From Zwartia sp. (lineage in GTDB: Bacteria > Pseudomonadota > Gammaproteobacteria > Burkholderiales > Burkholderiaceae_B): DNA of 11,651 nucleotides. Below the pieces are notes generated by a model, which worked only from the letters and a program-made list of their open reading frames with translations, did no database searches and was not told the DNA's origin. The first letter of the stretch is position 1. Every line of letters begins with the position of its first letter. The stretch spans positions 1 to 11,651 of the forward strand of contig JAURZO010000147.1 in NCBI GenBank assembly GCA_030653405.1, written 5' to 3'. The translations under genes were made by a program, and so were the position numbers. Positions 1-5,998 of the stretch are shown here, piece by piece.

Positions 1-179
1 CCATTAATCCACCTTCTGGTTGTCGCTTTCATACACGTTGCGTTCATGCGCAGGCCGTCTGTTCAGAGAAAATGCCGCCTCTTGTTACGGCCAAAGATGG
101 TCATGGCGTTGCTTGTCTCATGCATGTTGTAAATAGTGGTCATACAGAAGCTCCCAAGACTGAGCAGGTGGCCGCATGA
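1..179 (+). CDS. C-terminal end of peptide-type ABC transporter ATP-binding protein (DppF/OppF-like), partial
   Basis: Only the last 58 codons are visible; the first full codon is at 3 and the TGA stop is at 177-179. The fragment begins INPPSGCRFHTRC and continues to GHGVACL, the C-terminal oligopeptide/dipeptide (oligo_HPY) domain that follows the nucleotide-binding domain in DppD/DppF/OppD/OppF ATPases. Four cysteines have the spacing C-x5-C-x6-C-x17-C, identical to the next gene. The NPPSGC start of the domain resembles DppF/OppF-type subunits, so this may be the F partner of the ATPase that follows, but that is inference from a short piece. Its stop overlaps the next start by four bases (ATGA, 176-179), implying one operon and translational coupling. 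All Walker motifs lie outside the window. The substrate cannot be told. Confidence 0.85.
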   Translation, partial: INPPSGCRFHTRCVHAQAVCSEKMPPLVTAKDGHGVACLMHVVNSGHTEAPKTEQVAA

Positions 180-1216
180 GTCTCGACACCACACTCGCAC
201 AGCCCCAGCATGACAAAACACCTATGACGCAAGAAAAACCTTTTATCGATATCCGTGATTTAACGGTCACCTTTACAGGCGGTCGCAAACCTGTACGCGC
301 GGTTTCTGGTGTCAGCCTCTCCGTTAAAAGAGGTGAGGTCGTTGCGTTGATCGGTGAGTCTGGCTCCGGTAAAAGTGTGACCCTGCGCTCAATCTTGCGG
401 CTGCATAATCCTGCACGTTCTAAACTCGAGGGCCAGATCCAGGTTGGGGATCAGGATGTTGTGAAACTTACTGATTCCGAGCTCTCGAGCTTTCGTGGCA
501 AAGTCGCCTCGATGATTTTTCAAGAACCACTGTTGGCGCTTGATCCGGTCTATACCGTTGGCGAACAAATCATTGAAGCCATTCTTCGACACGAGCCAAT
601 TGGCAAAGAAGCCGCACGTGCACGGGCACTTTCGCTGTTTGAGCGCGTGAGGATTCCGAGCCCGGAGCGCCGCCTCGATGCGTATCCACACGAAATGTCT
701 GGTGGCATGCGACAGCGTGCCATGATCTCTTTAGCCTTAGCCAGTCACCCACAGCTATTGTTAGCTGACGAACCGACAACTGCGCTTGATGCCACGGTCC
801 AGATCCAGATCTTGCTGTTGCTCAGAGAGCTTCAGCGAGAACTTGGTCTTTCTGTCATTTTTGTCACGCATGACATCGGGGCCGCGGTCGAAGTGGCGGA
901 CCGAATTGCAGTGATGTATGCGGGAAGAATCGTCGAAGAAGGGACAACCAGAACACTGATGCGCTCACCGAGACATCCTTATACGCGCGCCCTGCTCAAA
1001 AGCCTTGCCCACGGCAATGTCAAGAAAGGCACAAGGCTGGAGACGATTCCTGGCTCACCACCCGATCTGAGTAATCTACCTCCTGGCTGCGTCTTTGCCG
1101 AGCGTTGCAGCCTGGCGATAGACGCCTGCAGGCAAAGCGTACCCGAAACGATCTGGCTCACGCCCGATCACAGCGCGCGTTGCCATCGGACGGATCAGAC
1201 AGACGTCGCCGTTTAG
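176..1216 (+). CDS. Peptide/nickel-type ABC transporter ATP-binding protein (DppD/OppD-like)
   Basis: This 346-residue cytoplasmic ATPase should energise an importer of the oligopeptide/dipeptide/nickel family. Visible motifs are Walker A GESGSGKS at 60-67, Q-loop Q116, the signature MSGGMRQR at 174-181, Walker B LLLADE at 194-199 with catalytic E199, and H-loop H232. The C-terminal oligo_HPY domain (about 285-338) carries C305, C311, C318 and C336 in C-x5-C-x6-C-x17-C spacing. Related DppD/DppF subunits have been reported to hold an iron-sulfur cluster there. The length is normal for the family. The ATG at 176 overlaps the preceding stop, and a GAGCAGG stretch lies just upstream; M17 (224) is an alternative start giving a more typical N terminus. 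MSGGMRQR suggests the D-type subunit, placed after a probable F-type one. Permease and binding-protein genes must lie to the left. A hairpin terminator follows 27 bp after the stop. The transported substrate is unknown. Confidence 0.93.
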   Translation: MSLDTTLAQPQHDKTPMTQEKPFIDIRDLTVTFTGGRKPVRAVSGVSLSVKRGEVVALIGESGSGKSVTLRSILRLHNPARSKLEGQIQVGDQDVVKLTDSELSSFRGKVASMIFQEPLLALDPVYTVGEQIIEAILRHEPIGKEAARARALSLFERVRIPSPERRLDAYPHEMSGGMRQRAMISLALASHPQLLLADEPTTALDATVQIQILLLLRELQRELGLSVIFVTHDIGAAVEVADRIAVMYAGRIVEEGTTRTLMRSPRHPYTRALLKSLAHGNVKKGTRLETIPGSPPDLSNLPPGCVFAERCSLAIDACRQSVPETIWLTPDHSARCHRTDQTDVAV

Positions 1217-1228
1217 TCAGTTGCTTAG

Positions 1229-1256
1229 TGAAAAGACCCGCATGAAAAGGCCCGCA
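1229..1256. repeat. Imperfect 14-bp tandem repeat at the terminator's left arm
   Basis: TGAAAAGACCCGCA (1229-1242) is followed directly by TGAAAAGGCCCGCA (1243-1256), one mismatch in 14. The second copy is part of the left arm of the terminator hairpin, so the right arm could pair with either copy. This looks like a small local duplication of the terminator stem. Confidence 0.75.
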
Positions 1257-1283
1257 CGTTTTGCTGACGTGCGGGCCTTTTCA
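1243..1283. terminator. Rho-independent terminator, probably bidirectional, between the ABC operon and clpB
   Basis: A perfect 17-bp inverted repeat (1243-1259 with 1267-1283) encloses a 7-nt loop. Its GC-rich core is GGCCCGCACG, flanked by AAAA on the left and TTTT on the right, so either strand gives a GC stem followed by a U tract. On the plus strand a further CTTTTAC follows. It lies between two convergent genes, the ABC ATPase (+) ending at 1216 and clpB (-) ending at 1353, and probably ends both transcripts. Confidence 0.9.
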
Positions 1284-1352
1284 CTTTTACTGCGGTACAT
1301 GTCAAAGATAATTTGCTGGAAGTCTTTGGCTACGTTACTTGACTGAAGTCCT

Positions 1353-3947
1353 TTACTGAAGTGTGCGTTCGAAAACGAACTTTCCATCACGCCAGTCAAC
1401 GGGCACCACGTCTCTTGGGCCAAACTTGCCCTCGAGAATCAGCTTGGCAATCGGATTCTCTAGCTGTTGTTGAATAGAGCGCTTGAGTGGACGTGCACCA
1501 AACACTGGATCAAATCCTTCTCTTGCCAGTTCAGCAAGGGCCGCATCTGTGACTTCAAGACGCATTTCCTGCTGCTCCATACGCTTTGCCAGGCGCTTGA
1601 TCTGAATCCCTGCAATCTTTTCGATGTGCTGGTTTTGTAAAGCATGGAACACCACCACCTCATCGATACGATTCAGAAATTCGGGACGGAAATGCTGCTT
1701 GAGCTCCTCCCACACCACTTCCTTGACCGCCTCATAAGGCTTACCGACCATCGCCTGAATGTGATGCGACCCCAAGTTTGACGTCATCACAATCACAGTA
1801 TTGCGGAAATCGACGGTGCGACCTTGACCATCTGTCAGACGACCATCGTCCAACACCTGCAGCAACACATTAAATACATCCGGATGCGCTTTTTCAACTT
1901 CATCAAGCAGCACCACGCTGTAAGGCTTACGACGCACGGCTTCGGTCAAATAGCCGCCCTCCTCATAGCCCACGTAACCCGGGGGCGCACCGATCAGGCG
2001 GGCCACAGAGTGCTTCTCCATAAACTCACTCATGTCGATCCGAATCAGATGCTCGTCAGAATCAAACATGAAATCTGCCAAGGCACGCGTCAACTCAGTC
2101 TTACCCACGCCCGTGGGTCCCAAAAACAGGAAAGAACCGTAGGGCCTCGAAGGATCAGACAGGCCCGCACGGGAGCGCCGTATCGCATCCGCGACCAAGC
2201 CAACCGCTTCATCTTGTCCAATCACCCGATCATGCAAGCGCTCTTCCATCTTTAACAGCTTATCGAGCTCACCTTGCATCATTTTCGACACAGGAATCCC
2301 TGTTGCACGAGAAACCACTTCAGCGATTTCCTCGGCACCGACTTGCGTACGCAACAGCTTTGGACGGTCGCCAGGCGATTTTGCTTCTGCAGATCCCTCA
2401 GCGGCCTTGAGACGAGACTCCAGCTCAGGCAAGGTGCCATACTGAATCTCAGCAAGCTTGTCGAACTGGCCCTTGCGTTGCAGCTCGGCCATCTCCGCGC
2501 GCGCGCGTTCAATTTCCTCTTTGATCGACTGGGTGCCCTGCACTGCGGCTTTTTCACTCTTCCAGATCACTTCAAAATCGTTGTACTCACGCTGAAGCTT
2601 TTCGAGCTCTTCCTCGATGATCTGAAAGCGACGAATTGAACCCTCGTCCGTCTCTTTTTTGACCGCTTCGCGCTCGATCTTTAACTGAATGATGCGGCGG
2701 TCGAGACGATCCATGACCTCGGGCTTGGAATCAATCTCCATACGGATACGCGCTGCCGCCTCGTCGATCAAGTCGATCGCTTTGTCAGGCAAAAAACGGT
2801 CTGTAATGTAGCGATGCGACAGCTCAGCGGCCGCCACAATCGCGGGGTCGGTGATTTCCACGCCGTGATGCAACTCGTAACGTTCTTGCAAACCTCGCAA
2901 AATTGCGATGGTCGACTCAACGTTTGGCTCGTCGACCAACACTTTCTGGAAACGACGCTCGAGTGCTGCGTCCTTTTCAATGTATTTGCGATACTCGTCA
3001 AGCGTCGTGGCGCCGATGCAATGCAGCTCGCCGCGCGCAAGCGCTGGTTTGAGCATATTGCCCGCATCCATCGCGCCCTCGGCTTTACCGGCACCCACCA
3101 TCGTGTGGATCTCATCGATGAACACGATGTTGCTACCATCATCCATCGAAAGCTCTTTCAAGACCGCTTTCAAACGCTCTTCGAATTCGCCACGGAACTT
3201 TGCACCCGCTAACAAACTCGCCAGATCGAGGGATAACACGCGTTTGCCGCGCAAGGACTCGGGCACTTCATCATTGACGATGCGCTGAGCCAAACCCTCG
3301 ACGATGGCGGTCTTACCCACACCAGGCTCCCCGATCAGCACGGGATTGTTTTTGGTACGACGCTGCAGGATCTGAATCGCGCGACGAATCTCATCGTCAC
3401 GGCCAATCACTGGATCGAGTTTGCCTTGGCGGGCGCGTTCAGTCAGATCGAGTGTGTATTTGGATAGCGCCTCACGGTTGGACTCGCCTTCCTGATCTTG
3501 CACGGACGAACCACCGCGCACGGCATCAATCGCAGCGTCGAGCGCCTGACGCTGGAGACCTGCTTCTTTGAGTGCGCGCCCCACAGGACCTTTGTCATCG
3601 GCCAACGCCATGAGGAACAACTCGCTCGGAATATAGGTGTCCCCCCGCTTGGCGGCTTCCTTATCTACCCGAGTAAAGACCGACTGCAAGTCACGGCTGA
3701 CTTGGATGTTGCCATCCCCGCCTTTAACCTGCGGTAGACCCTTCACGATCGTATCTAGCTCAGGCTGGAGACGATTAATCGCCACACCGGCGCGTGCCAG
3801 CAGGCTGCCCGCACCGCTCTCGCTGTCAGCTAGCAATGCCGACAACACGTGTGCAGGTTCGATATAGGGGTGGTCATTACGCGCAGCCAGGCTTTGTGCA
3901 TCGGCCAAAGCCTGCTGAAATTTTGTGGTCAGCTTGTCAAAACGCAT
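1353..3947 (-). CDS. clpB: ATP-dependent disaggregase ClpB (Hsp100)
   Basis: ClpB is a cytoplasmic hexameric AAA+ machine that, with DnaK/DnaJ/GrpE, pulls proteins out of aggregates after heat stress. The 864-residue product has the full layout: N-terminal domain about 1-145, AAA1 with Walker A GEPGVGKT at 206-213 and Walker B IVFIDE at 274-279, the coiled-coil middle domain about 400-530, then AAA2 with Walker A GPTGVGKT at 610-617 and Walker B VVLLDE at 678-683. Pore residues are visible at KF (250-251) and GYVG (657-660). The frame stays open 29 codons further upstream (to 4034), but I chose the ATG at 3947. It gives the canonical MRFDKLTTKFQQAL start, has AGGAG eight bases upstream, and yields normal family length. 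The extension would run into the heat-shock promoter. Transcription is probably from the sigma32-like promoter at 4002-4029 and ends at the 1243-1283 hairpin. An internal GTG at codon 149 could give a shorter form. Confidence 0.98.
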   Translation of the reverse strand: MRFDKLTTKFQQALADAQSLAARNDHPYIEPAHVLSALLADSESGAGSLLARAGVAINRLQPELDTIVKGLPQVKGGDGNIQVSRDLQSVFTRVDKEAAKRGDTYIPSELFLMALADDKGPVGRALKEAGLQRQALDAAIDAVRGGSSVQDQEGESNREALSKYTLDLTERARQGKLDPVIGRDDEIRRAIQILQRRTKNNPVLIGEPGVGKTAIVEGLAQRIVNDEVPESLRGKRVLSLDLASLLAGAKFRGEFEERLKAVLKELSMDDGSNIVFIDEIHTMVGAGKAEGAMDAGNMLKPALARGELHCIGATTLDEYRKYIEKDAALERRFQKVLVDEPNVESTIAILRGLQERYELHHGVEITDPAIVAAAELSHRYITDRFLPDKAIDLIDEAAARIRMEIDSKPEVMDRLDRRIIQLKIEREAVKKETDEGSIRRFQIIEEELEKLQREYNDFEVIWKSEKAAVQGTQSIKEEIERARAEMAELQRKGQFDKLAEIQYGTLPELESRLKAAEGSAEAKSPGDRPKLLRTQVGAEEIAEVVSRATGIPVSKMMQGELDKLLKMEERLHDRVIGQDEAVGLVADAIRRSRAGLSDPSRPYGSFLFLGPTGVGKTELTRALADFMFDSDEHLIRIDMSEFMEKHSVARLIGAPPGYVGYEEGGYLTEAVRRKPYSVVLLDEVEKAHPDVFNVLLQVLDDGRLTDGQGRTVDFRNTVIVMTSNLGSHHIQAMVGKPYEAVKEVVWEELKQHFRPEFLNRIDEVVVFHALQNQHIEKIAGIQIKRLAKRMEQQEMRLEVTDAALAELAREGFDPVFGARPLKRSIQQQLENPIAKLILEGKFGPRDVVPVDWRDGKFVFERTLQ
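3501..3503 (-). other. Possible internal GTG start for N-terminally truncated ClpB
   Basis: Codon 149 of clpB is GTG. On the minus strand it is preceded by GGTGG with a 7-nt gap, a plausible ribosome-binding sequence. In E. coli a second ClpB form lacking the N-terminal domain starts at the GTG for Val149, in the matching context just before the KYT-DLTERA segment. Residue number and codon agree here. Use of this start is inferred by analogy. Confidence 0.5.
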
Positions 3948-4001
3948 GGTGTGGCTCCTAACATTGTTTGTATGGCTCAAGGCCAGTATCAGATGGTCGG
4001 T

Positions 4002-4029
4002 AGATGCGGACGATTTACCAAATTTCAAT
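4002..4029 (-). promoter_or_regulatory. Sigma32 (RpoH)-type heat-shock promoter of clpB
   Basis: Reading the minus strand, ATTGAAA (4029-4023) is followed after 13 bases by CCGCATCT (4009-4002). The sigma32 consensus is CTTGAAA and CCCCATNT, so each element has one mismatch. Transcription would start near 3995, leaving a leader of roughly 48 nt before the clpB ATG at 3947. Position, orientation and the target gene all fit. Confidence 0.75.
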
Positions 4030-4074
4030 GGCAAATCAACAAGTTATTAATGTCTGTCGCTCAAATTAGCTTAG

Positions 4075-4088
4075 TGAGCACGTGCTCA
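4075..4088. promoter_or_regulatory. Perfect 14-bp palindrome TGAGCACGTGCTCA next to the FNR box
   Basis: TGAGCACGTGCTCA is a perfect palindrome that ends two bases before the FNR box, in the divergent clpB-fnr intergenic region. It does not match the FNR consensus. A dimeric regulator site is a reasonable guess, but I do not recognise the protein; chance or a small cruciform are alternatives. Confidence 0.5.
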
Positions 4089-4090
4089 TA

Positions 4091-4104
4091 TTGATTTAAA
4101 TCAA
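4091..4104. promoter_or_regulatory. FNR box upstream of fnr
   Basis: TTGATTTAAATCAA matches the FNR consensus TTGAT-N4-ATCAA at every fixed position and is fully palindromic. It lies 83 bp before the fnr start codon, so FNR very likely regulates its own gene. It overlaps or sits just upstream of the candidate -35 region. Activation from a class II-like position or autorepression are both possible; the sequence does not decide. It is about 62 bp upstream of the clpB -35, so an effect on clpB is less likely. Confidence 0.85.
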
Positions 4105-4108
4105 GGGT

Positions 4109-4138
4109 TTGACAGAGGGGCGCTACAATGACGATGAT
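4109..4138 (+). promoter_or_regulatory. Candidate fnr promoter core
   Basis: A perfect -35 hexamer TTGACA is at 4109-4114. With an 18-base spacer the best -10 is GATGAT (4133-4138), which matches four of six positions. A better -10, TACAAT (4124-4129), is only 9 bases from TTGACA. It could instead serve an FNR-activated (class II) promoter, with the FNR box centred about 40 bases upstream of the start. A promoter here is likely; which core is used is unresolved. Confidence 0.45.
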
Positions 4139-4187
4139 TCTCAAGTTTTAAATTTTTTGCCTTAGAAGCACAAGGGGTCAGCGAGTC

Positions 4188-4913
4188 ATGCAAAAGCGTG
4201 TGCCAGTTACTTTAGAGTCTACGCATTGCTCAACCTGCATGATGGGTCATGTTTGTGTGCCTGTCGGTATGCCCTCGCATGAGGTTGCCCAACTCGATGA
4301 TCTGGTCAAGGAGCGGATCCGAATCGAAAAAGGACAGGTCCTATACCAGCATGGTGACACTCTTGATGCCTTATTTGGATTGCGAACCGGCTCGCTCAAA
4401 ACCCAAATTACTGAAGCCTCAGGCCAACATCAAATCACAGGTTTTTATCTCCCAGGGGAGATCATTGGTCTTGATGGGATGATGGAGGGTGCACACACCT
4501 CCTCGGCAGTTGCCATGGAAGACTCAGAAGTCTGTGTCGTACGACTCGATACCATCGATGAAATCAGTCGTTTTGTGCCCTCACTTCAGCAGCAAATCCG
4601 CCGTCTGATGAGCAAAGAAATCGTCCGCTCGCACCAAGTTTTGTTGGCATTGGGTTCGATGCGCTCTGAGCAACGACTTGCTGCCTTTCTGATCAACCTG
4701 TCACAGCGCCTGTCTGCGCTCGGATACTCATCCTCTGAGTTCATTATGCGCATGAGCAGGGAAGAAATCGGTAACTATTTAGGACTCACGCTTGAAACCG
4801 TCAGCCGTCTGTTCTCGCGGTTTGCCCGCGAGGGAATGATTCGTGTGAACCAGCGCGAAATCAAAATAATCGATATCGCCGCACTCAACGAGTTGGTTGG
4901 CAAGCCCTGTTAA
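4188..4913 (+). CDS. fnr: FNR-type oxygen-sensing transcription regulator
   Basis: This 241-residue CRP/FNR-family regulator should hold an oxygen-labile [4Fe-4S] cluster and, when oxygen is low, dimerise and bind TTGAT-N4-ATCAA sites. The cluster cysteines are all visible: C14, C17 and C23 in the N-terminal STHCSTCMMGHVC stretch, and C116 in the sensor domain, matching C20, C23, C29 and C122 of E. coli FNR. The cyclic-nucleotide-like domain spans about 30-150, followed by the dimerisation helix and a C-terminal helix-turn-helix. Recognition-helix residues E203, S206 and R207 in LTLETVSRLFSRF are those that read the FNR half-site. The ATG at 4188 has AAGGGG about 11 bases upstream; an open frame from 4249 in another phase is a shadow. 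A perfect FNR box at 4091-4104 suggests autoregulation. The cbb3 oxidase genes further right are natural targets. Bordetella-type names such as btr are also used for this protein. Confidence 0.96.
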   Translation: MQKRVPVTLESTHCSTCMMGHVCVPVGMPSHEVAQLDDLVKERIRIEKGQVLYQHGDTLDALFGLRTGSLKTQITEASGQHQITGFYLPGEIIGLDGMMEGAHTSSAVAMEDSEVCVVRLDTIDEISRFVPSLQQQIRRLMSKEIVRSHQVLLALGSMRSEQRLAAFLINLSQRLSALGYSSSEFIMRMSREEIGNYLGLTLETVSRLFSRFAREGMIRVNQREIKIIDIAALNELVGKPC

Positions 4914-4938
4914 AAAGTAAGCTCTCAAACAGGCTTGC
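4900..4938 (+). terminator. Weak hairpin overlapping the fnr stop codon
   Basis: GCAAGCCCTGTT (4900-4911) pairs with AACAGGCTTGC (4928-4938) as 11 pairs with one bulged C, around a 16-nt loop. It includes the first base of the fnr stop codon at 4911-4913. No T-run follows on either strand, so it is at best a weak terminator or a 3' stabilising structure between two convergent genes. Confidence 0.4.
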
Positions 4939-4941
4939 CCA

Positions 4942-4970
4942 CGACTCAACAAATGTCAGAGCGACTCAAC
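4942..4970. repeat. 9-bp direct repeat CGACTCAAC, two copies 20 bp apart
   Basis: CGACTCAAC occurs at 4942-4950 and again at 4962-4970, in the short gap between the ends of fnr and the acyl-CoA dehydrogenase genes. Spacing is 20 bp start to start. Function is unknown and chance is possible. Confidence 0.4.
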
Positions 4971-4972
4971 AC

Positions 4973-5998
4973 TCACTCGGGCTGACCTTCGAGAAAAAGT
5001 TCGGAGCGAATGAAATCCAGAGTGCTCTGCTTTGACCCCAAGACCTCGCGCCCGAGCATCTCAGCCCAATAAGCCTGTCCCCCACCTGCTCGCGCCCACT
5101 CGTTTAATCTGCGAGTGAAAAGCTGAAGGTCATACTCATGGGTCACGCCAATCGCCCCATGCACCGCATGCGCGACCGCTGTCACTCGTGAGACTGCCTG
5201 ACTCGTCTGAGACTTCGCCAGCGCCGCCAGCATGACCGCAGGTTGCCAGTCGAGACTGCGACAGGCCATTTCGGTGGCCATCCGCGCCCCAAATACCAAC
5301 TCAGCGACCTCGCTGATCTGCTGCTGCAAGGCCTGGAAACGACCAATCGGCTTGCCAAACTGCTCTCTCTGATTGGCATGCGCCAGTGTCAATTCAAAGA
5401 CCCGATCTGAAGCGCCCGCGATCAGCACACCAAGCGATAACGCCATGAGATGACGAAACTGTGGTTGATCCCATTTGCCAAGCATAGAGCGCTCGACAAC
5501 CTCGCGCGGCCAAGTCAGATCCGCGTCAAGCGAACCATGACCGCCCGATTGCATCGCGGTCGCCTCGTCCGTCGCTAAACACCAAACTTGGGATCCGTAC
5601 TGAACCAGCACCCAGTTTGCAACCAGGCCGAAATTCACTGCATGCGCCGTCAGTCCCTCACCGTTTGCCGTGACCTGATAAGGCGCGAACGTGATTGAGC
5701 CGACAGGCAAGGGCTGACCATGATGATTCAACCAGGCGCGTGCCAACATCGTATGTGCATAAGGCAGCGGCAAAGCATGTCGCCCCATGCAAAACATAAT
5801 GGGCCAAACATCAGACAGTGTCAGACCTGCACCGTCTGCGTTTTCCGGTAACAGACCATCGACGAAGCCAGCTGCCAATAACGTCTCCCAAAGTGGATTG
5901 GGATCCATCCCCTGTTCAATCTGGCGAATGTGAGCGGGGGTGCACTCCTGAGCGAAAAACCGATCAGCCGAGTCATAAAAGGAATTTTGCATATTCAT
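4973..5998 (-). CDS. Acyl-CoA dehydrogenase, small, probably non-catalytic subunit
   Basis: This 341-residue protein has the acyl-CoA dehydrogenase fold in shortened form. The N-terminal helical domain is about 1-95, a poorly conserved middle domain about 96-170, and the C-terminal helical domain from about 180 contains QREQFGKPIGRFQALQQ (210-226) and HGAIGVTHEYDLQLFTRRL (280-298). Neither known position for the catalytic glutamate is filled. There is no FER/LER motif in the helix near 184-200, and the segment after LFTRRL lacks the EGT/GGT-x-E motif. Such subunits pair with a catalytic partner in heteromeric enzymes (for example FadE28-FadE29 of steroid breakdown), and the gene upstream is that partner. 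The start at 5998 shares one base with the upstream TAA (TAATG), implying translational coupling; ATG at 5992 is an alternative. The frame stays open to 6148, inside the upstream gene, which is unlikely to be used. The substrate is unknown; pimeloyl-CoA dehydrogenase small subunit is another possible relative. Confidence 0.85.
   Translation of the reverse strand: MNMQNSFYDSADRFFAQECTPAHIRQIEQGMDPNPLWETLLAAGFVDGLLPENADGAGLTLSDVWPIMFCMGRHALPLPYAHTMLARAWLNHHGQPLPVGSITFAPYQVTANGEGLTAHAVNFGLVANWVLVQYGSQVWCLATDEATAMQSGGHGSLDADLTWPREVVERSMLGKWDQPQFRHLMALSLGVLIAGASDRVFELTLAHANQREQFGKPIGRFQALQQQISEVAELVFGARMATEMACRSLDWQPAVMLAALAKSQTSQAVSRVTAVAHAVHGAIGVTHEYDLQLFTRRLNEWARAGGGQAYWAEMLGREVLGSKQSTLDFIRSELFLEGQPE

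Noticed and set aside
1824..2255. 143-codon open frame antisense to clpB, and similar long antisense frames over clpB, ccoG and ccoP
   Set aside because: Conserved ClpB, CcoG and CcoP proteins fully explain these stretches; the antisense products are rich in His/Arg/Gln and show no recognisable domain.
3948..4034. Open 29-codon N-terminal extension of clpB
   Set aside because: It is not part of the conserved ClpB N terminus, starts upstream of the predicted sigma32 transcript start, and the ATG at 3947 has a good AGGAG.
4109..4129. TTGACA followed by TACAAT as one sigma70 promoter
   Set aside because: The spacer is only 9 bases, too short for the two to act together; they were treated as alternative elements.
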